Assembly (NCBI GenBank): GCA_903907905.1 | Contig: CAIVPX010000046.1 | Location: forward strand, 1-37,752 | Source of the DNA: an uncultured bacterium | GTDB taxonomy: Bacteria > Pseudomonadota > Gammaproteobacteria > Burkholderiales > Burkholderiaceae_E | DNA length: 37,752 nucleotides | Reading direction: 5' to 3' | Part shown: in pieces, positions 24,498 to 33,700 of the stretch | Layout: every line of letters begins with the position of its first letter | How positions within the stretch are numbered: the stretch's first letter is position 1 | The notes under the pieces: generated by a model | Seen by the model: only the letters and a program-made list of their open reading frames with translations | Database searches by the model: none | Told to the model about the DNA's origin: nothing | Translations under genes and position numbers: made by a program

Positions 24498-25709
24498 ATG
24501 AATGACACCGGACCACGCCCCCTCAGCGCCTATCGGGTGCTTGATCTCACCAATGTGCTGGCGGGACCGTTTGCCTGCCACCAGCTTGCGCACCTGGGCG
24601 CCGAGGTGATCAAGGTGGAGACGCTGCGAGGCGGCGATCTGGCCCGTCAACTGGGCGCCGACCCCGAGCTCAACCGGTCCCTGATGGGCGCGTCCTTTCT
24701 TGCACAGAACGCCGGCAAGCGCTCGATCGCCCTCGACCTCAAACAGGCCGGCGGCAAGGCCGTTCTCAGGCGACTGGTCAGCCAGGCCGATGTGCTGGTG
24801 GAGAATTTCCGACCCGGGGTCATGACGCGGCTGGGCCTGGGCTATGAGGCGCTGCTGGCCGACAACCCCAGGTTGATCTATTGCGCCATCTCAGGCTTCG
24901 GCCAGACGGGCCCGCTGCGGGACCTCCCGGCCTACGATCAGATCATTCAGGGCATGTCCGGTTTGATGAGCATCACCGGCGACGAGCAGAGCGCACCGCT
25001 GCGGGTGGGCTACCCGGTGGCCGATACGGTCGGGGGCATGACGGCCGCGTTTGCGATCGCTGCCGCGCTGGCCGATCGCGACCGGCCCGGCGGACGCTTC
25101 ATCGACATTTCCATGCTGGAGGCCGTGATGGCCACGATGGGTTGGGCGGTCTCCAACCACCTCATCGCCGGCCGGACGCCCAGCCCCATGGGGAACGAGA
25201 ACATGACGGCCAGCCCCTCAGGCACCTTCGAGACCGGCCAGGGCCTGCTCAACATCGCCGCAAACAAGCAGGAGCAGTTCGAGGCCCTTGCAAGGGTGAT
25301 TGGCCGCCCCGAACTCATCGAAGATCCGCGCTTTGCGGCCCGGCAGGCCAGGCTGGACCACCGGTTTGAACTCAAAGCTGAAATCGAGCGGGCACTGGCC
25401 AAGCGCCCGGCTGAGGCCTGGTGGTCGATGCTCAACGAGGCCGGCGTGCCCGCCGGGCCGGTCTTTACGGTTCCCCAGGCGTTGGCCTTGCCCCAGATTG
25501 CCAGCCGGGGCATGGTGGCGCACTTCGAGCAGGTGCCCGGCATAGGGCGACCGATCAGCGTACTGCGCACCGGCATCAAGCTCGACGGGCAGGCGCCCGG
25601 CGTCGACACACCCCCGCCCACCCTGGGCCAGCACACCGAACTCATTTTGCGCGACCTGGGCTATGACAACGCCCAGATCGAGCAACTGCGCGCGGAGCGC
25701 GCGATCTAG
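24498..25709 (+). CDS. CaiB/BaiF family CoA-transferase
   Basis: A class III CoA-transferase, 403 residues. The ATG at 24498 is preceded by AAGGAG at seven bases; an upstream extension of 47 codons in the open frame is not family-like. Family blocks: YRVLDLTNVLAGPFACHQL, AEVIKVETLRGGD, VLVENFRPGVMTRLGLGYEA and GFGQTGPLRDLPAYDQIIQG. Asp176 in YPVADTVGG is the catalytic aspartate. It activates an unknown acid to its CoA thioester. Its close neighbours are a split-barrel protein (divergent) and a CBS-pair protein (convergent), neither of which reveals the pathway. Confidence 0.92.
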   Translation: MNDTGPRPLSAYRVLDLTNVLAGPFACHQLAHLGAEVIKVETLRGGDLARQLGADPELNRSLMGASFLAQNAGKRSIALDLKQAGGKAVLRRLVSQADVLVENFRPGVMTRLGLGYEALLADNPRLIYCAISGFGQTGPLRDLPAYDQIIQGMSGLMSITGDEQSAPLRVGYPVADTVGGMTAAFAIAAALADRDRPGGRFIDISMLEAVMATMGWAVSNHLIAGRTPSPMGNENMTASPSGTFETGQGLLNIAANKQEQFEALARVIGRPELIEDPRFAARQARLDHRFELKAEIERALAKRPAEAWWSMLNEAGVPAGPVFTVPQALALPQIASRGMVAHFEQVPGIGRPISVLRTGIKLDGQAPGVDTPPPTLGQHTELILRDLGYDNAQIEQLRAERAI

Positions 25710-25729
25710 GCGAGGACATCGTCCCTGGA

Positions 25730-26158
25730 TCAACTTCGGATATACAACTCCAACTGCTCAATCTGGTACTGCTGATCCTCCATGATCGCCTTGACGAGGT
25801 CGCCGACCGAAATGATCCCCACGAGTTCGTAAGCCTCCAAGACAGGCAGGTAGCGAATGCGGTGCTCAGTCATCAACTCCATGCAGCGGGCCAATGAGTG
25901 ACCCCGGTCGATGCAGACCACGGCCTCGGTCATGATCTTGCTCACGGGGGTGTCGAGCGACGTCCGCCCCATCAAGACGATTTTCCGGGCGTAGTCCCGC
26001 TCCGACAACAGGCCGACCAGCTGACCGTCCGACACCACGGGCAGCGCACCGATCTCGAATCGGGCCATCAGGCCCAACGCGTCGATGACGGCACTATCGG
26101 ATTCGACCGTCACGAGTCGATCGCTTTTCGCTGAAAGAATCTGGCCGACAGTTTTCAT
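25730..26158 (-). CDS. CBS domain pair protein
   Basis: A 142-residue stand-alone tandem CBS protein, cytoplasmic. CBS1 spans about residues 5-62 (VESDSAVIDALGLMARFEIG, then LPVVSDGQLVGLLSERDYAR) and CBS2 about 72-130 (VSKIMTEAVVCIDRGHSLAR, LPVLEAYELVGIISVGDLVK). Such pairs bind adenosine nucleotides and often regulate partner proteins; the partner here is unknown. AGGAGG lies seven bases before the ATG at 26158; a GTG one codon earlier is less likely because it sits only four bases away. It is convergent with the CoA-transferase, with a 20-base gap. Confidence 0.92.
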   Translation of the reverse strand: MKTVGQILSAKSDRLVTVESDSAVIDALGLMARFEIGALPVVSDGQLVGLLSERDYARKIVLMGRTSLDTPVSKIMTEAVVCIDRGHSLARCMELMTEHRIRYLPVLEAYELVGIISVGDLVKAIMEDQQYQIEQLELYIRS

Positions 26159-26406
26159 CACCGTCCCTCCTGATCAATCGTGATGGTCACGGTGACGGGT
26201 CAGGCCGTGCCGCGCCTCGGGGTCTGCCCCAGCGCGCAAAGTTGATCGGCGATACATCGCCCCGCACCATGGCAACCGACTTCGGAGCGTGCGCCACGAT
26301 CGGGTCAAGCGTATTGAGCCGGATCATCACTGGGGCGGCAGGCTGGCTCAGTCCCCGCTCAGAGGCCACGGGAGGGCGCTAGCCCTTGGAACTCGAGGCC
26401 CACCCT
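26159..26406. other. Gap between CBS and USP genes, possible 60-codon ORF
   Basis: About 250 bases. A minus-strand open frame at 26187-26369 (60 codons) contains MIRLNTLDPIVAHAPKSVAM and then DVSPINFARWGRP. The third codon positions are mostly G or C and the residue mix is protein-like, so it could be a small gene or a remnant. No ribosome site or relative is recognised, so it is not called as a gene. Nothing else is seen here. Confidence 0.3.
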
Positions 26407-28059
26407 CTAGGCAGATTGGGGCGGCACAAGCTCAAACACGATCAGCCGCGGCTGGGTGCCGTCTGACAAGGGCAGCCGTGACTGGTCCGGCAAGACCCGC
26501 TCGTCGTCGTGGAGGGTCCAGCGTCCATCGACCTGCCGGGACACGGCGAAGTAGTGGCCCGCGCCGTCGCCCCCCTGGTGGAACACCACCTCGCGTGGAC
26601 GCAGGGCCACCTCGACTGTCTGACCGCTTTGGCTATCGACGATGGGCACGGTAATGGGGGCATTGAAGTCGATATTGCTGAGCGGCATTCTCTGTTGCCA
26701 CTGCCCTGCGGCGCTATCGATGCTCAAGGTCAGCTGCTTGAGCTGGCTGAGGTCGGCCACCAGTTCGTTCTGGTGCGTGACCTGGCCAATATCCCCGCCG
26801 CGGTCGACCTGTTCGGCAGTCGCAAACTGTCTGCGAATCAATGCGGGCAGCCCGGCGCTCTGCATGCCGGGCTCCACCTTCAGCGGGAGCAAGGCACCGG
26901 GCGGGTTGGACGGAAAATCTTTCTTGATGCCTTGGGCGTTGGTCTCGACACGCCGTGCCTGAACCCGCTCGCCCGCGCTGATCTCGACACGCAACACCCC
27001 ACGCAGCCACGCGATGAAATCGGTTGCGTCCTGCTGGCTGTTGAGCAGCCCGGCGCGTGCCAACGCGCGGTCCCCGGGGCTGAGATCGGGGATCATCCCG
27101 GCGCGTTCGAGATCGGTCCAGCGCGCCTTCGCCTCGGCAAAGCGCCCAACCTGACTGAGGCTTTCGAGTGCCGCCAGTTGATCGTCGACCGAGGTATAGC
27201 CGGCCGCAATCGCATCCTGATCGAGCGCCTGCCGATTGGCACCCGGTGCGTCGCGTTGCTGCGTCAACCGTTGGCGCTCCGCCTCGAAGGATTGCGCCAT
27301 CGCGATGAAATCGGGGTGCTCGAGCGCGTTGGCCAACTGGTCGAGATCACCGGCGGTGGACTGGCCCTCCAGGGCATGCTCGGAGAGGCTCAGCAGCGCC
27401 TGTCGCAAGCGCTCGAACGGGCTGGGCACCTGAGCGTCGGTCGGCAGGTATTCGGGATGAGCGCCCAGCGCACGCAGGTGATCGACGAAGCCCTGCCCTC
27501 GCGTGGCGAGCAGCAGTTTGAGCGACGCGTTGAGATAGCAGGTATTGCCGAAGTTTTTCAGGCCCGATTTCGGTACTTCAGACTTCGGCAGTTTGGGCGG
27601 ACTCACCCCGCCAAACTGGGCAACACCCTGCCGCGGCTGCGCGTGAAAGCCCGCGGTTTGCGTCCCGGCGGCATCAACCGGCTTGAGGCCATGGGCTGAC
27701 GCAAAGCCCTTCGGGTCGGCGAGGGAGTCGCCCTTGACGCTCAGCTCGCGCGGGGCGAAATCGGCCTTCTTGAAGCGCTCACCGTCAAAGCGGGCTTTGG
27801 TGAGGTCGCCATTTTTCACCGCAAAGTTGTAGCTCGCCAGGCTCTTTTCGGTGCCGTAGGCGATGACATTGAACCCACCCTCGGCGCGCTGCTTCAAGCG
27901 AAAGAAGCTGCCGTTGTCCGCCTGGAACCCGGTGATGGTCTTGGTCTTACCGTCTTTGCCCTGGATGTTGATCGTGTCGCTGGCGCTCGCCAGATCGACC
28001 TTTTTCTCGTGATGGATGAAGGTGGGTGCCCGCTGATAGCTGAAGGTGAGCTTTTCCAT
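26407..28059 (-). CDS. USP-family (peptidase C19) deubiquitinase, probable secreted effector
   Basis: A 550-residue protein with a full set of ubiquitin-specific-protease boxes, a eukaryote-type family. The Cys box is GLKNFGNTCYLNASLKLLL, with nucleophile Cys174 and oxyanion Asn169. The second box is LNSQQDATDFIAWLRGVL at about 340-356, equal to the QQDAxEFL motif. The His box is GHYFAVSRQVDGRWTLHDDE, with His502 and Asp518. No CxxC zinc-finger pairs occur between them. Residues 1-160 show no Sec signal and may carry the type III export signal and chaperone-binding region. It would remove ubiquitin or a ubiquitin-like modifier inside a host cell. The start is 18 bases after the CesT-like chaperone gene, which has no strong ribosome site after it, so translation is probably coupled. 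Confidence 0.88.
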   Translation of the reverse strand: MEKLTFSYQRAPTFIHHEKKVDLASASDTINIQGKDGKTKTITGFQADNGSFFRLKQRAEGGFNVIAYGTEKSLASYNFAVKNGDLTKARFDGERFKKADFAPRELSVKGDSLADPKGFASAHGLKPVDAAGTQTAGFHAQPRQGVAQFGGVSPPKLPKSEVPKSGLKNFGNTCYLNASLKLLLATRGQGFVDHLRALGAHPEYLPTDAQVPSPFERLRQALLSLSEHALEGQSTAGDLDQLANALEHPDFIAMAQSFEAERQRLTQQRDAPGANRQALDQDAIAAGYTSVDDQLAALESLSQVGRFAEAKARWTDLERAGMIPDLSPGDRALARAGLLNSQQDATDFIAWLRGVLRVEISAGERVQARRVETNAQGIKKDFPSNPPGALLPLKVEPGMQSAGLPALIRRQFATAEQVDRGGDIGQVTHQNELVADLSQLKQLTLSIDSAAGQWQQRMPLSNIDFNAPITVPIVDSQSGQTVEVALRPREVVFHQGGDGAGHYFAVSRQVDGRWTLHDDERVLPDQSRLPLSDGTQPRLIVFELVPPQSA

Positions 28060-28077
28060 GGCGGTCGACCCGGGGCC

Positions 28078-28530
28078 TCAGCCCTTCAGAAAACCGCCGC
28101 CGGCCGGCATAGGCCGGGCCGAGGCGGGACCCGCCTCAAGGTGCGCACGCCAGCGCTCGGCGGTGTCGATGAAGCGCGTAAACAAGTCCAGCGCATGCTC
28201 GATCGACACTTGGGCCGACTCGATCCGGGCACACAGAAAGATACGCCCGGTCTCGCCCTCGAGCGACAGGGTCTCGCCTCGGGTGCCGGCAAAAAGAAAG
28301 TTCGCGGCGAGCAGTTCCCGGGCGCGCGAGCCCTCGGGGTCATCACCCAGTTCACCGATCGGCGACAGCAGCAGCAGCAAGTGCTCGGCGGGCACCCACT
28401 CGATCTGCACCTCAAGCCCACCGGGTACGAACAGGCAGCAGACCGAATCCTCATTGAAGCTCAAACCGGGCAGCGACAGTGCTCCCGACAGCCCGTGAAG
28501 AAACGCTTCGGCGCCACCGCTCTGCATCAT
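28078..28530 (-). CDS. CesT-like type III secretion chaperone
   Basis: A 150-residue acidic protein with the class I type III chaperone pattern. It has an N-terminal helix (AEAFLHGLSGALSLPGLSF), a run of strands (SVCCLFVPGGLEVQIEWVPA and LLLLLSPIGELGD), then RARELLAANFLFAGTRGETL and a long helix (IEHALDLFTRFIDTAERWRA). Such chaperones form dimers in the cytoplasm and hold the N-terminal part of one partner effector. The partner should be the USP protein 18 bases downstream. The first ATG overlaps the stop of the cupin gene (ATGA). The assignment rests on pattern and position; no residue is diagnostic for the family. Confidence 0.78.
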   Translation of the reverse strand: MMQSGGAEAFLHGLSGALSLPGLSFNEDSVCCLFVPGGLEVQIEWVPAEHLLLLLSPIGELGDDPEGSRARELLAANFLFAGTRGETLSLEGETGRIFLCARIESAQVSIEHALDLFTRFIDTAERWRAHLEAGPASARPMPAGGGFLKG

Positions 28531-29264
28531 GCGTAGGCCGGGTCTTGAGCGGGAAACTGCAGCACCAACACTTCGGCAGACTGGCTGCCCGTGGTGAGGG
28601 TGTAGGGCGCAGCGTCCCGCGACACGAACAGATTTTCAAGGCGGCCGAGCGTACGCGATTCATGCGTGATCGCGCCCTGCAGCACAACCAGATACATGCT
28701 CACCGCCCCAGCAGCCAGCCTGACCTCGGCCGACGATGACGCGGGCAGGCGCATCTGAAACACCGACAGCCCATCGGGGTCGGCAGGGTGCACGGTATGC
28801 ACCTGAACGTCGGTCAGGGCCTGCAGGTCGGACTCGGCAAGCAGGTCCAGCTTGGGCGAGCTGTAGTGCCGCTTAGGGCCCATGCGCAACTCATCGCGCT
28901 GCTGAGGCACGAACTTGGCACCGGGGTCTTTGAAGCTGCGTAGCGTGATGTAATCAATACCCTCGTCGCCCGCCGTGATGGGACCGTAGCCGGTGTAGGC
29001 GCCCGCGTAGTGCACCGAGCACGGCTCGATGGCATGACGACCGATGGTGCCGGTGCCGCGGGTGAACACCTGAAACTGGTTCTGAACGTGAAAGTGGGTG
29101 GGATTGACCGAGCCCGGAAACTGTTCAACCAGATAGGCCTGGGGCGAATACGCCTCGTCGGACGGTGTGGTGAAATAATCGTTGCGCCAGTAGCGGGTGC
29201 CGTTGAACAGCATGCCCTGTTTGCGATTGTCCTGCGCGGCCTCTTTCGTACCAACCAGCAGCAT
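28527..29264 (-). CDS. Cupin-like protein
   Basis: A 245-residue protein with a beta-barrel (cupin-type) pattern. The first half contains FPGSVNPTHFHVQNQFQVFT, with His-x-His and a downstream H in IGRHAIEPCSVHYAG, a plausible metal site. A second barrel-like half has FQMRLPASSSAEVRLAAGAV and VVLQGAITHESRTLGRLENL. No enzyme class can be assigned. AGGGAAGA lies before the ATG. Its stop overlaps the chaperone start by four bases, so it is in one transcript with the chaperone and USP genes, though a role in secretion or virulence is not evident. It is divergent from the third CoA-transferase. Confidence 0.7.
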   Translation of the reverse strand: MLLVGTKEAAQDNRKQGMLFNGTRYWRNDYFTTPSDEAYSPQAYLVEQFPGSVNPTHFHVQNQFQVFTRGTGTIGRHAIEPCSVHYAGAYTGYGPITAGDEGIDYITLRSFKDPGAKFVPQQRDELRMGPKRHYSSPKLDLLAESDLQALTDVQVHTVHPADPDGLSVFQMRLPASSSAEVRLAAGAVSMYLVVLQGAITHESRTLGRLENLFVSRDAAPYTLTTGSQSAEVLVLQFPAQDPAYA

Positions 29265-29400
29265 AAAATCTTCCCTGAATGCCTACAGGCCCCGGCAACC
29301 TGAGGGGCCGGCGCGAAACGGCTATTGTGCGCTATCCGGGAGGCCCCTGAAAAGGCCCATGGTCTCCGCTTGGCTGCCGGATTTGCCCCAGGAGAAATGA

Positions 29401-30567
29401 ATGCCCTCCCCTGCAGGATCCTTGCCGCTCGACGGCATTCGGGTGATCGAGTTCACCCACATGATCATGGGCCCCACCTGCGGGATGATCCTCGCGGACC
29501 TCGGTGCCGAAGTCATCAAGATCGAACCGCCTGGCGGCGACAAGACCCGAACACTGCCCGGACTGGGCGTCGGCTTTTTCCGTAGCTTCAATCGCAACAA
29601 GAAGAGCATCGTGCTCGACCTGCAGACGCCTGACGGACTGAGCGCAGCGAAGGGACTGATCGGTGACAGCGACGTGCTGATCGAAAACTTCCGCCCGGGC
29701 CTGATGACGCAACTGGGTCTGGGCTATGAGACGCTCAAAGCGTCCTTCCCACGCCTCATCTACGTCTCGCACAAGGGCTTTCTGCCCGGCCCCTACGAGA
29801 GCCGGCTCGCGCTGGATGAAGTGGTGCAGGACATGGCGGGCCTCACCTACATGACGGGGCCGGTCGGGCGCCCCTTGCGCGCGGGCACCTCGGTCAACGA
29901 CATCATGGGCGGCATGTTTGGTGCGGTCGGGGTCATGGCCGCCTTGCGTGAGCGAGACCGAACGGGCCGGGGTCAGGAGATCCAGAGCGCCCTGTTCGAG
30001 AACTGCGCGTTGCTGGCCTCCCAGCACATGCAGCAGTACCAGATGACCGGTGAGCCGCCCCCGCCTTTCCCCGAGCGGGTGTCGGCCTGGAGCGTTTACG
30101 ACACGTTCACCGTCGCAGAGGGCGCGCAGCTGTTCATCGGGGCGGTCAGCGACCGGCAGTTCCTGACCCTGTGCGACCTGCTCAAGCGCCCCGACCTCGC
30201 GCAAGATCCCGCACTGGCCACCAATGCCCAGCGCGTGGCGCTCAGGCCACAGCTCCTCGCCCAGCTCGCCGACACGCTGCGGCACCTCGCTATCGACGAC
30301 CTGTGCACACAACTCGAACAGGCGGGCTTGCCCTATGCGCGCGTGGTGCGTCCCGACCAGCTGGTGAACGACCCGCACCTGATCGCGAGCGGCGGACTCG
30401 CCCCGATGCAGACCGACACCGGCGAGACCACGCAGGTAGTGCTGCTGCCGCTTCTGATGGACGGCCGGCGCCTGGGGGTTCGCCAGCCCCTCGCGAAGAT
30501 CGGCGAGCACACGCACGAGGTGCTGGGGCGCGAGCCCGGATCAGACACCCCGGGCGGGGCGGCCTGA
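29401..30567 (+). CDS. CaiB/BaiF family CoA-transferase
   Basis: The third class III CoA-transferase in the window, 388 residues. GGAG lies eight bases before the ATG. Blocks: LDGIRVIEFTHMIMGPTCGM, AEVIKIEPPGGDKTRTLPG, VLIENFRPGLMTQLGLGYE and Asp167 in TSVNDIMGG, the catalytic position. The typical GxG/YGxxGP loop is altered to SHKGFLPGPYESRLALDEVV, which marks a subgroup. It activates an unknown acid. It stands alone on the plus strand between two minus-strand effector loci. A four-copy 12-base repeat starts within its last codons. Confidence 0.92.
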   Translation: MPSPAGSLPLDGIRVIEFTHMIMGPTCGMILADLGAEVIKIEPPGGDKTRTLPGLGVGFFRSFNRNKKSIVLDLQTPDGLSAAKGLIGDSDVLIENFRPGLMTQLGLGYETLKASFPRLIYVSHKGFLPGPYESRLALDEVVQDMAGLTYMTGPVGRPLRAGTSVNDIMGGMFGAVGVMAALRERDRTGRGQEIQSALFENCALLASQHMQQYQMTGEPPPPFPERVSAWSVYDTFTVAEGAQLFIGAVSDRQFLTLCDLLKRPDLAQDPALATNAQRVALRPQLLAQLADTLRHLAIDDLCTQLEQAGLPYARVVRPDQLVNDPHLIASGGLAPMQTDTGETTQVVLLPLLMDGRRLGVRQPLAKIGEHTHEVLGREPGSDTPGGAA

Positions 30568-30606
30568 GGAGCAGCCTGAGGAGCAGCCTGAGGGGCCACA
30601 TGAGGG
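30559..30606 (+). repeat. Four tandem 12-base units over a stop codon
   Basis: The units are GCGGCCTGAGGA, GCAGCCTGAGGA, GCAGCCTGAGGG and GCCACATGAGGG: three nearly identical and a fourth decayed. Because 12 is a multiple of three, each unit repeats the CoA-transferase stop codon TGA in frame. It looks like slippage duplication at the gene end; no other role is seen. The rest of the gap to 30703 is GC-rich with no recognised signal. Confidence 0.75.
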
Positions 30607-30703
30607 ACCGCCCTCCCCGGGGCCGCACGCCGCGCCCCCCGCGCGAGGCGCAGCGGCGGACCGCACCCGCGCTCGGTGGACGGCCCGAGCGCAGCGCCGC
30701 CGA

Positions 30704-33700
30704 CTACTTCCTCGATATCGCGCCAGCGGCGCTTGCCTGCCGGGCACCGGTGGCGGCAGCTGCGGGTGCGGCGGGCTTCGCCCACTCCCAGTGGTTACCG
30801 CCGTTATGGACCAGCACGATCGCCCCCTGCGGTAGCGGCACCCCCGCCTTGAGGTCTTCAATCTCTTTGCCGGCCTGGTAGAGCTCGGCACGGCCGTTGC
30901 CGAACAACACGACCGGGCGTTTGTACACCCGCGCCACGTGCGCGCAGTGGTAGTCCTCGCCCCAGGCGTTCGCGCCAAAGTAACGCGCGTCCTGAAGCGT
31001 TCGATCGACATCGATCTGAGAGACCGTTCGGGCAATGCCTGTCGGGCGCGGCTGCCCCACAAAAGCCTTCATATCCTGCGCGACACGCTGACGCACGTCG
31101 TCCTGGCTTTCGCGGACCTGCGCCGCAATCGCATTGAAGTAGCAGTTGCCATCGCCCAGCGTGCGCTGGACCTGCAGACCGAAGCTTGCAAGCGTCGGTG
31201 CAACGCGATCCGGGCCTGCCGCAGCGGGCGAGACCCTCCCGTCGAGTGCAGACAGGATGGCGCGAACATCGGCCAGGGCTTGCGCGGTGCCGTCGTTACT
31301 GGCCAGTCCCTTGAGCAACAACTGCTGAACCTGAAAGAGGGCGGCCTCGCCGCCGGGCTCCTTGAGGACACGCTCGCACAGTTCGCGATACTCGGGCAGA
31401 TACAAGGAGATGTCATCAATCGGGCTGGCGCGCTCACCGAAGTCGAAGGACTCGATCGCCGCATCCGGGTCGGACCGCTCCGGCGAGCCGGTTTCGGCTG
31501 GCTGCTGCTCCAGCTGCGCGCGCTCGAGCGCCGCCCCGCCTGGAAGCGTCCCCTTCAGCGCGATGACCTCACGCTGCATGCGGACGATGAAATTGCTTGC
31601 ATCTTTGGCCAAACCTTGACGAACCGACTCGATCACCTTGCTCTCCGGGGCCGAGCCAAAGAGCCCGCCGCCACGGACCTTCATCCCGGTGAAGTCCTTG
31701 CCTTTCAGAAGGCCCTCAAGCTGATCGAGCTGCGCAAGCAACTCCTGGTCGATGAGCGAACGCAGATAGGGCAGCGCGTCCTCGGTCAGCGCCGTGTCGG
31801 ACTGAATCTTGCTCGCTGCATCGGCGACGCGCTTCAAGCCGGTCAGCACTCCGAGCAACACCCTCGCATCGTCGCGGCGGCGCGTCTCGTCCGCAGTCAT
31901 CGACTGCTTCGCCTCAAGCTGGTCCACCACCTGGCGCAAGCGGTCGATCGCGAGCAGGGTGGCCTGCGGCAACGGCGTCGTCGAATGATCCTTCTCCATC
32001 CAGGCGCTGTCGGCCTTGAAAAGTGCGGGCAGATCCTGGGCAGCCCCCTCGGCTAGCAGTCGTGGCCTGGGAATCGACGACTTCGAGCGAGCATCGGCCT
32101 CGATTCGCAGTAGCGCGTTGAATTCACGCGCGAAGCTTGCCTCGAACTCGGCAGCCGCCATGTAGGTCGCCACCTCGTCACCCGCTGAAGCGCCCGCCTC
32201 AAGGGAATCGGTCACCACACGCTGGAGATCGGCCAGCCCGTCGCCCGCCGCCACAGGCTGAGCCTCACTCGCGTTCGCCGCGCGGCGCACATCGCTCACG
32301 ACCCGTTCGGCCTCCCGGATCCACTCGGCGCCCTCGCGAGAAATGTCCTGCCAGCTCGCGCCCTCCTGAAACCTGAACTCGCGCTCCAGACGCGCCAGGA
32401 GCGCATCCAGTCTGCCGGAGGCCTCAGCGTGTTGCGCCTTGATTGCGGCGATATGGTCGGCGACCAGTTGCCTGGCCATCGGAAAGACCCGATCGCGCAG
32501 GCTCAGCCTCGACCGCTCGACCTTCAGGCCCGTTTGCGCGCGAACGCTCTCGAGCTGCTCCTGCAGCGCTTCGTTGCGCTCGTCGCGAACCCGCTCGCGG
32601 TCTTCGGCGGTCGTTTTCAGCTTCGCCAGAAGGGTCTGGACCTTCACATCAAAATCCTGCTGCAGGGCACGCAATTTCCCCTGATGCGCGCTGGCGTCCT
32701 CAGTCCACTGCTTGAGGGTGGCCTCAAAATTTTCGGAGGCCTGACCCAGAGCTTCGCGGACCTGCTGCTGGATGATGAGGTTCTCCTGCCTCTGGAGCGC
32801 CTCGGAAGCGGTCTTGTCCAGGCTGCCATCGGGCTTGCGAACCTCCACGCGATTGAGTTGCCATTGCTCCGTGAGCAGGTGCGAGATGACGTGAGGCTTG
32901 GTCGCCAGGTCACTGGCAAATTGATTGAAGGGCCGGCCCGTTTTCGCCCACTCGGCAAGGATGGCCGCTCGCAAGGCCTGCGTGCGGGCAAGCTGCGTTG
33001 ATTCGCTCAACAGCTTGTCGCGCAGGCCGCTCAATTCCCTGAACGCGGCGCGATCGTCCTCGCCGGCACGCGCATACACCTCGGCCATCTTGGCGTGGAG
33101 CATCAGCTGATACATCTGAAGCCCCTGATGCATGCCGGTCTTGCCTTCGGCAAACTCGGCCTTGAGCGGGGTGCCGGTCAGTCGCTGGATGAAATGGTTC
33201 GGGTTGTCATCCTTGAAGAATCGGTTGAACTCCTTGAGTTCAGCATCTGAGATCCCCTGGGCCTTCAGGGTCTCGATGCGAGCCTCGCGCTCTTCTCGAT
33301 CCCGAGCGGGGTTGCGCGAATGCTTCTTGAAGGGATTCTTGTCGGCGATGATCTTGTGCCGCTCGGGCAGTTTGGAGTCGAAGTCAAGCGTGTTCGGGTC
33401 GAAATACTTGTAGTCGGCCGCAATCCCCCGGGCCTGTGTAAAGTCCTGCTCGAATGCGCGGATTCGGTCACGGCTCCTCTGCAGGATGCCGGCGGTCGTG
33501 CTGTACGCCTGGTTGGTGGCCCGAACCAGCTTGAGATCGTCCGGATTCAGGGCGACACCGGAAGCCATGTTGAGGATGAGGTCCCGGCGCTTTTCCAGCG
33601 GAATGCGCAGGTCGTTTTGCACGCGCGCCGAAATGATGGCGAGGACTTCACCGGTGAGCGCCGTGCCGTCTTTGAAAAAGCTCGCGACCTGATCCTTCTG

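Noticed and set aside
26187-26369. 60-codon minus-strand frame between the CBS and USP genes
   Set aside because: Composition is plausible, but there is no ribosome site and no recognised relative; recorded only as a possible ORF in the gap.
26509-27699. Plus-strand 396-codon frame opposite the USP gene
   Set aside because: No motif is recognised, and the opposite strand has exact USP boxes; it is a shadow frame.
29265-29400. Type III regulon promoter (PIP/hrp-type TTCG-N16-TTCG box) before the cupin-chaperone-USP genes
   Set aside because: Only a single TTCG was found in the gap; no paired box at the right spacing, so no regulon assignment is made.
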